DNA of 52,478 nt from JBFYKJ01 sp041306005 (GCA_041306005.1 JBFYKJ010000056.1:1-52478), one strand, 5' to 3'. Positions 6,959-15,618 are shown, counted from the first letter of the stretch. The notes: generated by a model not told the origin, from the letters alone. Made by a program: numbers and translations.

Positions 6959-8218
6959 CTACTTCAGATTCGCAAGGATCTCCTGCGCCCTGCCCATCCT
7001 AACGTTACTCTCCTTGACCATCTGGGCCGCAACGCTGTCTATCTTGTCGCCCGTCGCCCCGGCCATGACCGCGATGTTCCTTGCGTGAAGCGACATGTGG
7101 CCCTTCTGGATGCCCTCGGCTGAAAGCGCCCTGAGGGCGGCCAGGTTCTGGGCCAAACCCACTGCGGCCATTATGCCGGACAGCTCCTTGGCCGAGGAAA
7201 CGCCTATTATCTTCTGGCAGATCTTGAACACGGGGTGCACCTTTGTCGCCCCGCCGATTGTCGCGACGGCCATCGGGAGCTCGATTTCCCCGACGAGGTC
7301 GCCGCTCGAGTCCTTGTGGTAGCTGGTCAGGGGCTTGTAGGACTCCATCGCGGCGTACACGTGGGCGCCGGCCTCTATCGCCCTGTGGTCCTGGCCCGTG
7401 GCCACCGCCACCGCTATTATCCCGTTCATTATCCCCTTGTTGTGGGTGGAGCAGCGGTAGATGTCGCTCTCGGCGAATGCGTATGCCTTGAGGATGTTGT
7501 CCACGATTTCTTCCCCCCCAAGCGCCTCCTTGGCGAAGACCGCCTTGGCTTTCGCCATCCTGTGGACTGCGAGGTTGGATATTATCTTTAGCAGTGCGCG
7601 CCCGCCGCTCAGCTCCTCGAGGACGGGTGATATCGCCTCGGTCATCGTGTTTATCGCGTTCGCGCCCATTGCGTCGCGGACATCCACCATCAGGTGCACC
7701 CGAAGCATGTGGCCGTAGCGGGTCTCGAGGACCTTGGCTGTCAAATCCCTCGGGCCGCCGCCGAATTTCAGCAACACCGAATCCTGCTGTTCCGCGAGCT
7801 TGAGTATCCTCTCCTTGCTGTCAAGTATCCTCTGCTTTGCAGTATTTGGCTCCGGGACGTCGACCAGTTGTATCTGCCCTATCATGACGGGCTCGGTGCT
7901 CTCTGCAGTGAAACCGCCCCTGACCCGGGCCATCTTGGCGGCATTGGACGCCGCGGCGACGACAGAGGCTTCTTCTATCGCCATCGGGACCAGGTAATCC
8001 TTCCCATTGATTTTGAAGTTCGTCGCTATCCCGAGCGGGAGCGGGAGGACGCCTACCACGTTCTCTATCAGTATGTCAAGTGTCTTGTCGTCTATCGCGC
8101 CGTGCTTGGACAAAAGGGCCGCCTCATCGTCCGTCAAGCCGGCGAATTCCTTGACGAGCTTTAGCCTTTCAGCTATCGGAAGCTTGTAGAAGCCCGAGAT
8201 GTTGGAGGTTTTTTCCAT
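6959..8218 (-). CDS. hmgA: hydroxymethylglutaryl-CoA reductase, class II
   Basis: This enzyme reduces HMG-CoA to mevalonate, the committed step to isoprenoid ether lipids. The sequence matches the class II (bacterial-type) enzymes: ENVVGVLPLPLGIATNF near residue 53, the catalytic Glu in MAIEEASVVAAAS, the Lys in HNKGIMNGI, the Asp in ATGQDHRAIEAG and the His in GHMSLHARNIA. Many archaea use class I, so transfer from bacteria is possible. The EEA in place of the usual EEP is a minor variation. I chose ATG 8218; a TTG at 8224 adds two residues. It lies at the 3' end of the exosome operon, 39 bases after pcc1, so cotranscription is likely. It ends in TAG. Confidence 0.95.
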   Translation of the reverse strand: MEKTSNISGFYKLPIAERLKLVKEFAGLTDDEAALLSKHGAIDDKTLDILIENVVGVLPLPLGIATNFKINGKDYLVPMAIEEASVVAAASNAAKMARVRGGFTAESTEPVMIGQIQLVDVPEPNTAKQRILDSKERILKLAEQQDSVLLKFGGGPRDLTAKVLETRYGHMLRVHLMVDVRDAMGANAINTMTEAISPVLEELSGGRALLKIISNLAVHRMAKAKAVFAKEALGGEEIVDNILKAYAFAESDIYRCSTHNKGIMNGIIAVAVATGQDHRAIEAGAHVYAAMESYKPLTSYHKDSSGDLVGEIELPMAVATIGGATKVHPVFKICQKIIGVSSAKELSGIMAAVGLAQNLAALRALSAEGIQKGHMSLHARNIAVMAGATGDKIDSVAAQMVKESNVRMGRAQEILANLK

Positions 8219-8257
8219 TTTCAATCGATGTCTGGGTATCCAGGATATCCCTAGGGG

Positions 8258-8482
8258 TCAAAGCATGCAATCGCTTGCGATCTTAGCCTCCCTGAGCGCG
8301 GAGTTGAGGACTGCGCGAAGGGCGCCGAGGTCCGAGGCTTCTGCCCTGAGGACCAGGGTGTCTTTCTCAGCCGAGGCTGACAGCACGCTGCGCTCCCCGG
8401 GCCGCTCGCCCACGGACATCGCCCGGGCGGCGTTTTTTGCCTCCCGTGAGCTGCCCATGAGCATGCGGGCCTCTGCCCTCAT
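8258..8482 (-). CDS. pcc1: KEOPS complex subunit Pcc1-like
   Basis: Pcc1 is the dimerisation subunit of KEOPS, which makes threonylcarbamoyl-adenosine at tRNA position 37. The 74-residue product ends in the family pattern DLGALRAVLNSALREAKIASD, preceded by a beta hairpin (LVLRAEAS). The N-terminal half is basic and less typical, so the call rests on the C-terminus, size and position: this place after rpo12 in the exosome operon is where many archaea carry pcc1. The ATG at 8482 sits one base after the rpo12 stop, implying coupled translation. Confidence 0.72.
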   Translation of the reverse strand: MRAEARMLMGSSREAKNAARAMSVGERPGERSVLSASAEKDTLVLRAEASDLGALRAVLNSALREAKIASDCML

Positions 8483-8483
8483 C

Positions 8484-8615
8484 TTAGACCGCAGGGAGCT
8501 CCCTGACCTGGCCAGCGCTGCGCTTGACCAATATGCGGCCGCTGCAGTAGGGGCACACGACTTTCGCCACGTTGTCCACCACCTTGCCGCACTTCTGGCA
8601 TACGTATTCGCCCAT
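8484..8615 (-). CDS. rpoP: RNA polymerase subunit Rpo12 (P)
   Basis: This 43-residue zinc-ribbon protein has CQKCG near residue 6 and CPYCSGRIL near residue 24, the four zinc ligands of Rpo12, the counterpart of eukaryotic Rpb12. It bridges the large subunits during polymerase assembly. The basic C-terminus is family-typical. The ATG at 8615 follows the eL43 stop by one base, and pcc1 follows its own stop by one base, so the three are tightly coupled. Confidence 0.9.
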   Translation of the reverse strand: MGEYVCQKCGKVVDNVAKVVCPYCSGRILVKRSAGQVRELPAV

Positions 8616-8616
8616 T

Positions 8617-8823
8617 TTAAGCTGTTTGCACGTAGTACGCGCCGCCCGTGAACTTCCCGCAGTTCGGGCACTCGAAGACGCCGGGGTTGACCCTCTTTGA
8701 GGCCTTGCCGCACTTCGGGCATTCCTGCTCAGCCCTCTGCTTCTTCTCCACAACGGCGAAGCGCCTACGGATAGAACTGCCGTATTTCTTCCCGAGCTTC
8801 CTGCCGTACTTTGTATCGCTCAT
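8617..8823 (-). CDS. rpl37ae: ribosomal protein eL43 (L37Ae)
   Basis: This zinc-binding large-subunit protein shows the basic GSSIRRRFAVVEKKQ helix followed by the zinc ribbon CPKCGKASKRVNPGVFECPNCG and the conserved GGAYYVQTA end. At 68 residues it is slightly shorter than the usual 70-90. It sits between rrp42 and rpo12, the standard archaeal exosome-operon position. Confidence 0.95.
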   Translation of the reverse strand: MSDTKYGRKLGKKYGSSIRRRFAVVEKKQRAEQECPKCGKASKRVNPGVFECPNCGKFTGGAYYVQTA

Positions 8824-8869
8824 TTTGTTTGTTTTACGTTTATTCTGTTGCTGCCTGGCAAACCCCAGC

Positions 8870-9652
8870 TCACTTGAAGAGCTTCTTCACCTTCTTATAG
8901 CCCGCAAGCGCCTTGTCCACCATCTGGGTGATCTCCTCCGGCGAGAACGCGCCTATGCCGCCCTTCTGCATGGCGTGGATGCGGTCGTCGGCGACGGTGA
9001 CAGTCAGCCTGGCGTCAAGCGCGTACTCCTCGTCAAGGATAGGGTCTAAGAGTATCTTCCCGCCTATCTTGGCAAAGGTGAACGACACCGGTATCTTCGT
9101 TATCGGGAGGTCCTTGCTCTTCTCCCTGATTATAACGCCCTTCTCCTCGTCGTACTTAGGCACCCATGTGGTGTTCAGGGCCGCAGTCGCCGCGAGCATG
9201 CAGGCGTCTAAAAGATTCCCGTCGTGGTTCAGCACGTGGATGTCTATAGACACCATCCACACCTTTTCACCCGGTATGATGCACATCTTGTCCAGGTCTA
9301 TCATGTGGGACTCGCGTATCCCCCTGTCTACGACACGGGCAAGCTCGATGGCGTCCTCGCCCGGCCTTCCCGTTTCGAAATCGGGTGAGGCGATGGGGAC
9401 AAGCTCCGCCGAGGTCATCATGACCCCGGAGTTCGGCCCGTCGGAGTACGGGTCGCCTGCGAGTATCTTTATCCCGCAGAGCACGTCTGTGTTGCCCAGC
9501 TTGACCCTCGCGCTGCCCTCCGCCTTCGTCTCTATCATGTTCGTCTCTATCTTGATATCGCGGATGTCGTCAAGGCCGCGGCCGTCAACGCGCCTGCCGC
9601 TCTCGACCATCCTGCCGATGAAGTGCTTCTTCAGCTCTTTGTCGATGTTCAT
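8870..9652 (-). CDS. rrp42: exosome core subunit Rrp42
   Basis: Rrp42 is the non-catalytic RNase PH-fold partner of Rrp41 in the hexameric ring of the archaeal exosome, which degrades and tails RNA from the 3' end. The sequence has the typical GRRVDGRGLDDIRDIKIE start, KLGNTDVLCGIK, and the VDRGIRESHMIDLDKMCI and HVLNHDGNLLDACMLA segments. Length is 260 residues, normal for the family. It follows rrp41 by 39 bases and precedes eL43 by 46. Confidence 0.96.
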   Translation of the reverse strand: MNIDKELKKHFIGRMVESGRRVDGRGLDDIRDIKIETNMIETKAEGSARVKLGNTDVLCGIKILAGDPYSDGPNSGVMMTSAELVPIASPDFETGRPGEDAIELARVVDRGIRESHMIDLDKMCIIPGEKVWMVSIDIHVLNHDGNLLDACMLAATAALNTTWVPKYDEEKGVIIREKSKDLPITKIPVSFTFAKIGGKILLDPILDEEYALDARLTVTVADDRIHAMQKGGIGAFSPEEITQMVDKALAGYKKVKKLFK

Positions 9653-9691
9653 TTTGTCGTGTTTTTACGCAATCTTTATGTCGTTATCGCT

Positions 9692-10411
9692 TCACAGCTT
9701 GGCGTACTTGTCCTTGAGCGCCTTCTTCTGCAGCTCATAGACGGCCTTGCAGCCCTGTATGCCGTATGCCTTCGCCTTCTCGAGCTCCTCCTTCGTGAAG
9801 TCGCCGTCCAGCTGCAGGAGCACCATCTCGTCCTTTGACGGGACGTATGCTATGGGCATGTCGCCCTCGCCGAAGTTGTCTTCCAGCTGGTCGAGGTCGA
9901 GGATTATCTCCCCGCCCGCCTTGCCCGCCGCGCACGCGACGACAAGGTCCCTCATCGGGATGCCCGCGTCCGCAAGGGCCACTGCGCCCGCCGTTAGAGC
10001 GGCGCACCTTGTCCCTGCGTCAGCCTGGAGCACTTCCATGAAGACGTCCACGACGCTTGTCGGGAAATGGTTGAGGAATACCACTCTCTCGAGCGCCTCC
10101 CTTATCACCATGCTTATTTCCGTGCTCCGCCTGTCGGGGCCCGGCTTTTTCCTGTCGTCCACGGAGAACGGCGCCATGTTGTACCTGCATCTTAGCACAG
10201 CCTGCGTGGTCTCCTGGTTGTGCTTCGGGTGCATCTCCCTCGGCCCGTAGACCGCCGCCATTATCTTGTTCTTGCCCCATTCGAGGTAGCAAGACCCGTC
10301 CGCCCTCTGCAGGACCCCGGCCTCTATCTTTATAGGCCTTAGCTCGTCAAACTTCCTGCCGTCATGCCTCTTCCCCTTAACGATCAAGGGGACATCGCTT
10401 TTCATGCCCAT
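9692..10411 (-). CDS. rrp41: exosome catalytic subunit Rrp41
   Basis: Rrp41 carries the phosphorolytic active site of the exosome. The RNase PH fold is complete: RHDGRKFDELRPIKIE at the start, the phosphate-binding DRRSTEIS loop, LQADAGTRCAALTAG, and the acidic ILDLDQLEDNFGEGDMPIA segment that binds the metal. Length is 239 residues, as expected. ATG 10411 (MGMK) and ATG 10405 are both possible starts. It lies 24 bases after the rrp4 stop. Confidence 0.96.
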   Translation of the reverse strand: MGMKSDVPLIVKGKRHDGRKFDELRPIKIEAGVLQRADGSCYLEWGKNKIMAAVYGPREMHPKHNQETTQAVLRCRYNMAPFSVDDRKKPGPDRRSTEISMVIREALERVVFLNHFPTSVVDVFMEVLQADAGTRCAALTAGAVALADAGIPMRDLVVACAAGKAGGEIILDLDQLEDNFGEGDMPIAYVPSKDEMVLLQLDGDFTKEELEKAKAYGIQGCKAVYELQKKALKDKYAKL

Positions 10412-10435
10412 TTTATTTGATAATAACTCGAGCTT

Positions 10436-11509
10436 TCAGCTCGCGTCTTTGTCGTCGTTTTGCTCGTCGTCCCAGTCCCTTTTTGCTTCGGAGACCGGCT
10501 CTTTTGAGTATGATTCCGCGTCGGCCTCGTCGTACTTTGGCTTGTCCGGATAGCCGCCCGCTTCCTTGTACTGCCCCTCGGGCTTGTCTTCGCGCTGGCC
10601 GCCTTCCCTATGGCCGCCCTCGTCGCGCCGCCTGCCCTCATCACGGTAAGAGTCCCTTCGCCCACCGCGGTCCCCGCCGCGCCTGTCATCCCTGCGCCGG
10701 TTATCATCCCTGCGGTCGCCGCCCCGGCCGTAGCCGCCCCTGCGGTCGCCGCCCCGGCCGTAGCCGCCCCTGCGCTCATCGCGCTCTTCCCTGTCCTGCT
10801 GGGCCGCGCGGGCGAGCCTCTCAAGCTCGACTGGGTCCTTGCCCATTGCCTTTATCCCTTCTACCAGGTATTCGGATATCCTGTCGGTGAGGCCCTTTGT
10901 ATGCGACTCGGCCTCTATCTTCTTTATCGCGCCTATTATGAGCTGGGACAGATCGTCCGGCCCGTCTATCCATATTATGCCGTTCTGCCCGACAACGACC
11001 CTGCAGTTCGTCTTGTCGCGCAGGAGCGAGAGCATGGACTTCTTGCTGCCGATGACGCGCGGTATCTTCTTTGCGTTGACCGTGAGTATCACCCCGCCTT
11101 CAAGCTTGCGGGGCCCGTCGACATAACTGGCCTTGATCTCGTTGACCTCGCTGATTTTTACCGACACGACGTCGCCCTCCTTAAAGAGCGTCCTAAGGTC
11201 GAGCATGTCGTCGTCCTCGCGGTCGCGCCTCCGCTCCTTGTTGAGGTACGCCGTGTAAGCTGGGGTTATCCCTATCAGCCAGCCAGTGCGCATGACCTCA
11301 GTCACAACGCCAACGACCATGTCGCCCTCCTTTGGCACATATTGGCCGCTGAGAGGTATGACAGAAACGTCCTTCTCGCCGCTCTTCAGGCCGAATACCG
11401 CGGACCGCAGGCCCTCCGCATCGCTGAATGTGTTGTCGCCCTTGCGCGATTTGCCCAACAGCTCGCCGGGAATCACTATATCCCCCCTAAGCTCAAGTTC
11501 GCCCATCAT
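10436..11509 (-). CDS. rrp4: exosome cap subunit Rrp4 with long RGG-rich tail
   Basis: Rrp4 caps the exosome ring and feeds RNA into it. The N-terminal domain covers about residues 4-60, the S1 domain 61-140 (VVGVVTEVMRTGWLIGI) and the KH domain 141-205, with IPRVIGSKKSMLSLL as the GxxG-type loop. The core ends near residue 235. A tail of about 118 residues follows, unlike ordinary Rrp4 of about 230-260 residues: first an arginine/glycine stretch with two copies of GGYGRGGDRR and many RRDD/RDEG blocks, then an acidic stretch ending DDEQNDDKDAS. Such a tail probably adds RNA or protein contacts. Start ATG 11509 or 11506. Confidence 0.95.
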   Translation of the reverse strand: MMGELELRGDIVIPGELLGKSRKGDNTFSDAEGLRSAVFGLKSGEKDVSVIPLSGQYVPKEGDMVVGVVTEVMRTGWLIGITPAYTAYLNKERRRDREDDDMLDLRTLFKEGDVVSVKISEVNEIKASYVDGPRKLEGGVILTVNAKKIPRVIGSKKSMLSLLRDKTNCRVVVGQNGIIWIDGPDDLSQLIIGAIKKIEAESHTKGLTDRISEYLVEGIKAMGKDPVELERLARAAQQDREERDERRGGYGRGGDRRGGYGRGGDRRDDNRRRDDRRGGDRGGRRDSYRDEGRRRDEGGHREGGQREDKPEGQYKEAGGYPDKPKYDEADAESYSKEPVSEAKRDWDDEQNDDKDAS

Positions 11510-11565
11510 CAATCACTTGTCCTCAGTTATAACATATAAGCAAAAGGGCATGCACGCAGAACCAG

Positions 11566-12258
11566 TCATTCCTTCAGCACCCTCGTCTCCACGTTGCCCT
11601 TCGTGAAGGAGTTCAGCTCGTTGTAAAGCTCGTCCTGAAGGCCCGCAGGCAGCTCGATTATCGCCGCAAGGGACCCGTCCTTCAGCCATTCTTCCTTCTG
11701 CACAGTGTAGTGGCGCAGGTGGGCATATGCTTTTGGGGCGAACTCAGCCGGTATCTTGACTGCCAGCCTCAGCTTCTCGAACTTGACCGGGAGTATCGGC
11801 CGTATGGCCTTTATCGCGTCCTCGAGCTGCGCCTCGAACCGTTTATGCAAGTCAACGCCGAAGTGGCCCTTCTCAAGGGCGTTTTTCACCCTCTCGGGCG
11901 GGTGGGGCCTCCCGGTCTGCGGGTCTACGGCATCCCTGCATATGGCCTGCACGACGCGCTGCAGCCTCTGGTCGGCCATCTCCTTCCTCTGCTCGGTCGT
12001 AAGCTGTATCTCGCCCTCTTTTAATATCTTGGCGGCGACGTCGTTGATATTGTCGGTGCCAAACGCCTTCTTCAGCGCGTCCGCGTTGGCCTTGTCGCCC
12101 TTGCGGGCGTCCTTGAACACGTTGTCGATTTCCAGGACCTCTTCTATGCCTACCCCCGCCCCGGACTTGAACTCTTCGGCCTTTTTCGGGTCGACCAGTA
12201 TCTCAAAGTGCTCGCCAAATTTGGCAAACCGGGCCACAACACTGTTCTCTATGGTCAT
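11566..12258 (-). CDS. sbds: ribosome maturation protein SBDS/Sdo1
   Basis: The archaeal SBDS homologue helps release the anti-association factor aIF6 from the 50S subunit. The N-terminal FYSH domain holds VARFAKFGEHFEILVDP and the VLEIDNVFKDARKGDKA segment; the central helical domain has TTEQRKEMADQRLQRVV and the DPQTGRPHPPERVKNAL block that is nearly invariant in the family; a ferredoxin-like C-terminal domain follows. Length is 230 residues, as usual. It lies between psmA and rrp4, the canonical archaeal order. Confidence 0.96.
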   Translation of the reverse strand: MTIENSVVARFAKFGEHFEILVDPKKAEEFKSGAGVGIEEVLEIDNVFKDARKGDKANADALKKAFGTDNINDVAAKILKEGEIQLTTEQRKEMADQRLQRVVQAICRDAVDPQTGRPHPPERVKNALEKGHFGVDLHKRFEAQLEDAIKAIRPILPVKFEKLRLAVKIPAEFAPKAYAHLRHYTVQKEEWLKDGSLAAIIELPAGLQDELYNELNSFTKGNVETRVLKE

Positions 12259-12305
12259 TTTATCTCATGATCGTGAATTGCCGCGATTGGGAAGGTAGGT
12301 GCATC

Positions 12306-13052
12306 CTACTTCTTCGCGTCCTTTGCCTCTTTCGGCTTTTCTCCCTTCGCGGCGGCTTCCAGCTCGTCAAGGGGCAGCATCTTGAACTTCTTGTCCGTGG
12401 CGTCGACGATTGCGACATTCACGTTCTTTATGTCGAACTTGCCCTGCGAGACCTGGCGAAGCGCGGATATAGCCAGCCTTACCGCCTCGTTCCTTGGCAT
12501 GTTCTGCTTGTAGCTCTTCTCGAAGAATTTTTCAACTTCTTTCTTCCCGGAGCCTATGGCCGTAGCCAGGTACTGCGTGTACGCCCCGCTCGGGTCCGTT
12601 TCATACAGCTGCTTCCCGTCGCCGTTGACCCCGGCTATGAGGAGCGCGCAGCCGAACGGGCGCACGCCGCCGAACTGGGTGTAGACTTGAGAGGTATTGG
12701 AGATTCGTCGGGTCAATTCAGAAACCGATATCTGCTCGTCGTAGGCGATTGCGTTCTTCTGCGCCTCGAGGCGCGCCTCCTCGACCATCCTGCGGGCGTC
12801 CGCGATAAGGCCTGAAGACGCGGCCCCTATGTGCTCGTCTATCTGGTAGATCTTTTCAATCGAATCCTGGACTAATAGGGGGTAATCCACAGACTTGTCG
12901 ACTGCCAGGAGCACGCCGTCCTTGTAGATGATGCCGACCGCAGTCGTCCCCCTCTTTACCGCCTCGCGGGCGTATTCGACCTGGAAAATCCTCCCGTCCG
13001 GGCTAAAGACGGTGATAGCTCTGTCATATGCCAGTTGTCCTCCGGGATACAT
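12306..13052 (-). CDS. psmA: proteasome alpha subunit
   Basis: Alpha subunits form the outer rings of the 20S proteasome and its gate. The sequence carries the alpha signature YDRAITVFSPDGRIFQVEYA near the start, REAVKRGTTAVG, and TRRISNTSQVYTQFGGVRPFG. The C-terminus is extended by a lysine/glutamate-rich tail (GEKPKEAKDAKK) rather than the usual HbYX-independent short end. ATG 13052 is chosen over GTG 13061 because other alpha subunits start just before the YDRAITVF block. It is the first gene of the minus-strand exosome unit. It ends in TAG. No beta subunit is in the window. Confidence 0.96.
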   Translation of the reverse strand: MYPGGQLAYDRAITVFSPDGRIFQVEYAREAVKRGTTAVGIIYKDGVLLAVDKSVDYPLLVQDSIEKIYQIDEHIGAASSGLIADARRMVEEARLEAQKNAIAYDEQISVSELTRRISNTSQVYTQFGGVRPFGCALLIAGVNGDGKQLYETDPSGAYTQYLATAIGSGKKEVEKFFEKSYKQNMPRNEAVRLAISALRQVSQGKFDIKNVNVAIVDATDKKFKMLPLDELEAAAKGEKPKEAKDAKK

Positions 13053-13231
13053 TTCGTCCACCTCGTTAGCGCGAAAAGCCCGCCGCTTTATGCGGGCCGC
13101 GTGAAGTTCTTAACATGAATCCTTGATATTGAAAAGTGAAGAAACAGCGTATACTTTGAACGAAAGGTTATAAAAAGGCGGCTTGCGAGGGACTTGGCAT
13201 CTGGGGGTTAAACTCCGCGGGGGGTAGGCCC

Positions 13232-13573
13232 TTATGCCCACTTCCCGCGGGCTTTCTTGAGTATCCCGCTCACCCCCGCGACGCGAAGGGCGACTTTCTG
13301 CCTCCCGGCCTCCTTGACTAGGGCAAGGACCATCCTGCCCTCGTCCACACTTCCGCGATTGACCTTGACGACCCCTTTCTGCTTCTTCTCGTCGAAGTCG
13401 ACGACCCGCATGCCGGAGCGGGAAACTCCAAGCTCCCCGAGGAACGAGAGTGCCGACGCCCAGATGGCCTTTCCCATCTCCTCGCCGGATACGGGCCCGC
13501 CGGCGGTTATATCATATACCAAATAGCGGTTGCTCTCGCGCTTTGCAGGCGGAAGGGGATTTAGGGTGTCCAT
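13232..13573 (-). CDS. rnp2: RNase P protein component 2 (Pop5/Rnp2)
   Basis: Rnp2 pairs with Rpp30 to activate the RNase P RNA that trims tRNA 5' ends. The ferredoxin-like domain shows RYLVYDI, the GVSRSGMRVVDFDEKKQKGVVKVNRGS core and the closing KVALRVAGVSGILKKARGKW, all typical for Pop5. ATG 13573 is preferred to a TTG at 13594. It is 113 residues long. It is divergent from the FEN1 gene across an 87-base gap. Confidence 0.88.
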   Translation of the reverse strand: MDTLNPLPPAKRESNRYLVYDITAGGPVSGEEMGKAIWASALSFLGELGVSRSGMRVVDFDEKKQKGVVKVNRGSVDEGRMVLALVKEAGRQKVALRVAGVSGILKKARGKWA

Positions 13574-13660
13574 AGTTGTTTTTTGAGGCAGCAATAATAA
13601 GTTACACTACATAAAAGCCACCAAGTCGGGCATAACGGCTGCCAGTTTACACTGCACAAG

Positions 13661-14638
13661 ATGGGCGTCAACTTGAGAGACCTGATAACCGGCCACGAGA
13701 TATCGTGGTCCGAGCTTCGCGGGCGGAAGATAGCGATGGACGCCCTTAATAATCTATACCAGTTCCTTGCCACTATCCGCCAGCCCGACGGGACGCCGCT
13801 TCTTGATTCTAATGGGAATATTACGTCACACCTTACAGGCCTCTTTTACCGGACAATCCGCGTGTGCGAGAACGGGGTCAAGCCGTGCTACGTCTTTGAC
13901 GGCAAGCCGCCCGATTTGAAAGGCAGGGAGCTTGACAAGAGGAGGGAGCGAAAAATAGCTGCCGAGGAGAAGTGGAAGGACGCCAAGGAGAGGGGCGACC
14001 TTGAGGAGGCGAAGAAGTACGCCTCGATGACGTCGCGCTTTACCCCGGAGATGTTAGATGAATCGAAGAAACTTCTTGAAGCGATGGGGATACCGATAGT
14101 GCAGGCGCCCGGCGAGGGGGAGGCGCAGTGCGCGCACATGTGCCTGAAAGGGGAGGTTTATGCTACAGGGTCGCAGGATTATGATTCTCTACTGGCAGGT
14201 TCCCCGATACTGATAAAGAACATGACGATGCAGGAGAAGTTCCAATTAGAGAGAATCGACCTTGCGGAGAATTTGAAGAATCTGGGGATAACGAGGGAAC
14301 AGTTAATAGATATAGCTATCTTAATAGGCACGGATTTCAACGCCGGGGTGCGCGGGATAGGCCCGAAGAAGGGCTACAAGGCCGTGAAGGAGGGAAAGAT
14401 GGGCGAGTTTAAGGAAGCCTTAGGCGACAGGTATGATATGGTGAAAGAACTCTTCCTTAAACCCGAGACCACCGACAAGTACAAGCTCGAGTGGAAGCCG
14501 CCGAACGCGGAGAAGATACGCGGGATACTCGTCGGCGAGCACAGCTTCTCCGAGATGCGCGTGGACAAGGGGATAGAGCGGCTGGAAGAGGCGTTCACAA
14601 AGAACGTCAGCCAGTCCAGCTTGAGCCAGTGGTTCTAA
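13661..14638 (+). CDS. fen: flap endonuclease FEN1
   Basis: FEN1 removes 5' flaps in Okazaki fragment maturation and repair. The N region has MDALNNLYQF and FDGKPPDLKGRELDKR; the I region has APGEGEAQCAHM and GSQDYDSLL; and GTDFNAGVRGIGPKKG is the helix-hairpin-helix. All metal-binding acidic residues are visible. The C-terminal QSSLSQWF is a PCNA-interacting (PIP) box. Length is 325 residues, normal for archaea. A box ACATAAAAG near 13608-13616 may be its TATA, about 50 bases upstream. The next gene begins one base after its TAA. Confidence 0.97.
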   Translation: MGVNLRDLITGHEISWSELRGRKIAMDALNNLYQFLATIRQPDGTPLLDSNGNITSHLTGLFYRTIRVCENGVKPCYVFDGKPPDLKGRELDKRRERKIAAEEKWKDAKERGDLEEAKKYASMTSRFTPEMLDESKKLLEAMGIPIVQAPGEGEAQCAHMCLKGEVYATGSQDYDSLLAGSPILIKNMTMQEKFQLERIDLAENLKNLGITREQLIDIAILIGTDFNAGVRGIGPKKGYKAVKEGKMGEFKEALGDRYDMVKELFLKPETTDKYKLEWKPPNAEKIRGILVGEHSFSEMRVDKGIERLEEAFTKNVSQSSLSQWF

Positions 14639-14639
14639 G

Positions 14640-15578
14640 ATGGCCCCGCTTTTCGAGAGACTAAGGAAGCCGCCGACCGTAGTCAACGTATTGCTGCTGC
14701 ACACCCACGGCGACGTGCATGCCCCTGAGGGCGGGACTGCTGTCGGGGAGGCCTTCGGCAAGCGCCTTAAGTTCGGCCCGGGCGCTTGGGAGCGCAGCTT
14801 CTACGCCCGCCCAAACGGGCTTTTTGGTGGGAGGGCCAGGGTGAACGTGCTTGTAAGGGGGCTTCGCGAGAGTACGCCAGGCGGGGCTGCGTGGAAGGCG
14901 GTGACTCCCGAAGAACTCAGGTCCGCGCACCAGTTGATATCCTTAGCCCCCCTGGACAGCGAGACCTTGGATGCACACGGCAAGCCGGAACTCGCAGGCC
15001 CGCTAGCGCGGCTGGACGCGCAAGGCGCAATCCATAAGGGCATGGCCGACTTGATGGGCGGGGATGAGATACGCGCCAAGGTCGCGGGCGCGGCGGCGAG
15101 GGCCGCCCACCCGAGCAGCGAAAAGAAGGTGCTCATATTCTGCGTGACTGGCTCCGGGATGTCCTCTCTTACCGCTTCGGAGTTCGTTAAGGAATATTCG
15201 GGTCGGGACGCCCATGCGGATAGCATAGGCAGCAATGAGCGGCTGGAAACGCATGAGGGCATGCCGTATAGGATTGTAAGGCGAGCCGCCGGGACATCAA
15301 GGGGGCCCAATCCCGGGAAACCGATGGAGCGCCTCGAACCCCATGAACTGGATACTGCCGACCTTGTATTGACTGACATATGGGCCGCCAACGAAAACGC
15401 GCCTCATGCTATTGAACGACTCGGTAGAAAGGATTACAAAGCCTTGACAGACAGGCTAGAAAGGCTGCACAAGGAAGGCAGGGTCATCAACTGGTTCTAC
15501 AACACGGCCGGCGACAATGTCGTGAAAGTCGAGCCAACGAAGCGGGACACTGCAGTAAGGAAGGCACTCGGGTGGTGA
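14640..15578 (+). CDS. unknown protein with phosphatase/PTS-IIB-like cysteine loop
   Basis: I do not recognise the whole protein. The N-terminal 155 residues have no familiar motif (HTHGDVHAPEGG, RVNVLVRGLRE). From residue 162 a Rossmann-like start VLIFCVTGSGMSSLTASEF resembles the Cys loop of low-molecular-weight phosphotyrosine phosphatases and PTS-IIB proteins, with Cys168 as the would-be nucleophile. It is followed by a RRAAGTSRGPNPGKPMERL stretch and a TADLVLTDIWAAN strand at the place where the phosphatases have ADLVL. The Arg of the C(X)5R loop is missing, so ordinary phosphatase activity is doubtful. Its start is one base after the FEN1 stop, implying an operon. Confidence 0.7.
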   Translation: MAPLFERLRKPPTVVNVLLLHTHGDVHAPEGGTAVGEAFGKRLKFGPGAWERSFYARPNGLFGGRARVNVLVRGLRESTPGGAAWKAVTPEELRSAHQLISLAPLDSETLDAHGKPELAGPLARLDAQGAIHKGMADLMGGDEIRAKVAGAAARAAHPSSEKKVLIFCVTGSGMSSLTASEFVKEYSGRDAHADSIGSNERLETHEGMPYRIVRRAAGTSRGPNPGKPMERLEPHELDTADLVLTDIWAANENAPHAIERLGRKDYKALTDRLERLHKEGRVINWFYNTAGDNVVKVEPTKRDTAVRKALGW

Positions 15579-15618
15579 CAGTGCGCTTCGGTTCGATGGC
15601 ACCGCAGTCCTGGCTTGC

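Noticed and set aside
10610..11539. Plus-strand open frame opposite Rrp4
   Set aside because: Alanine/proline/valine repeats mirror the RGG codons of Rrp4 and no independent signal supports it.
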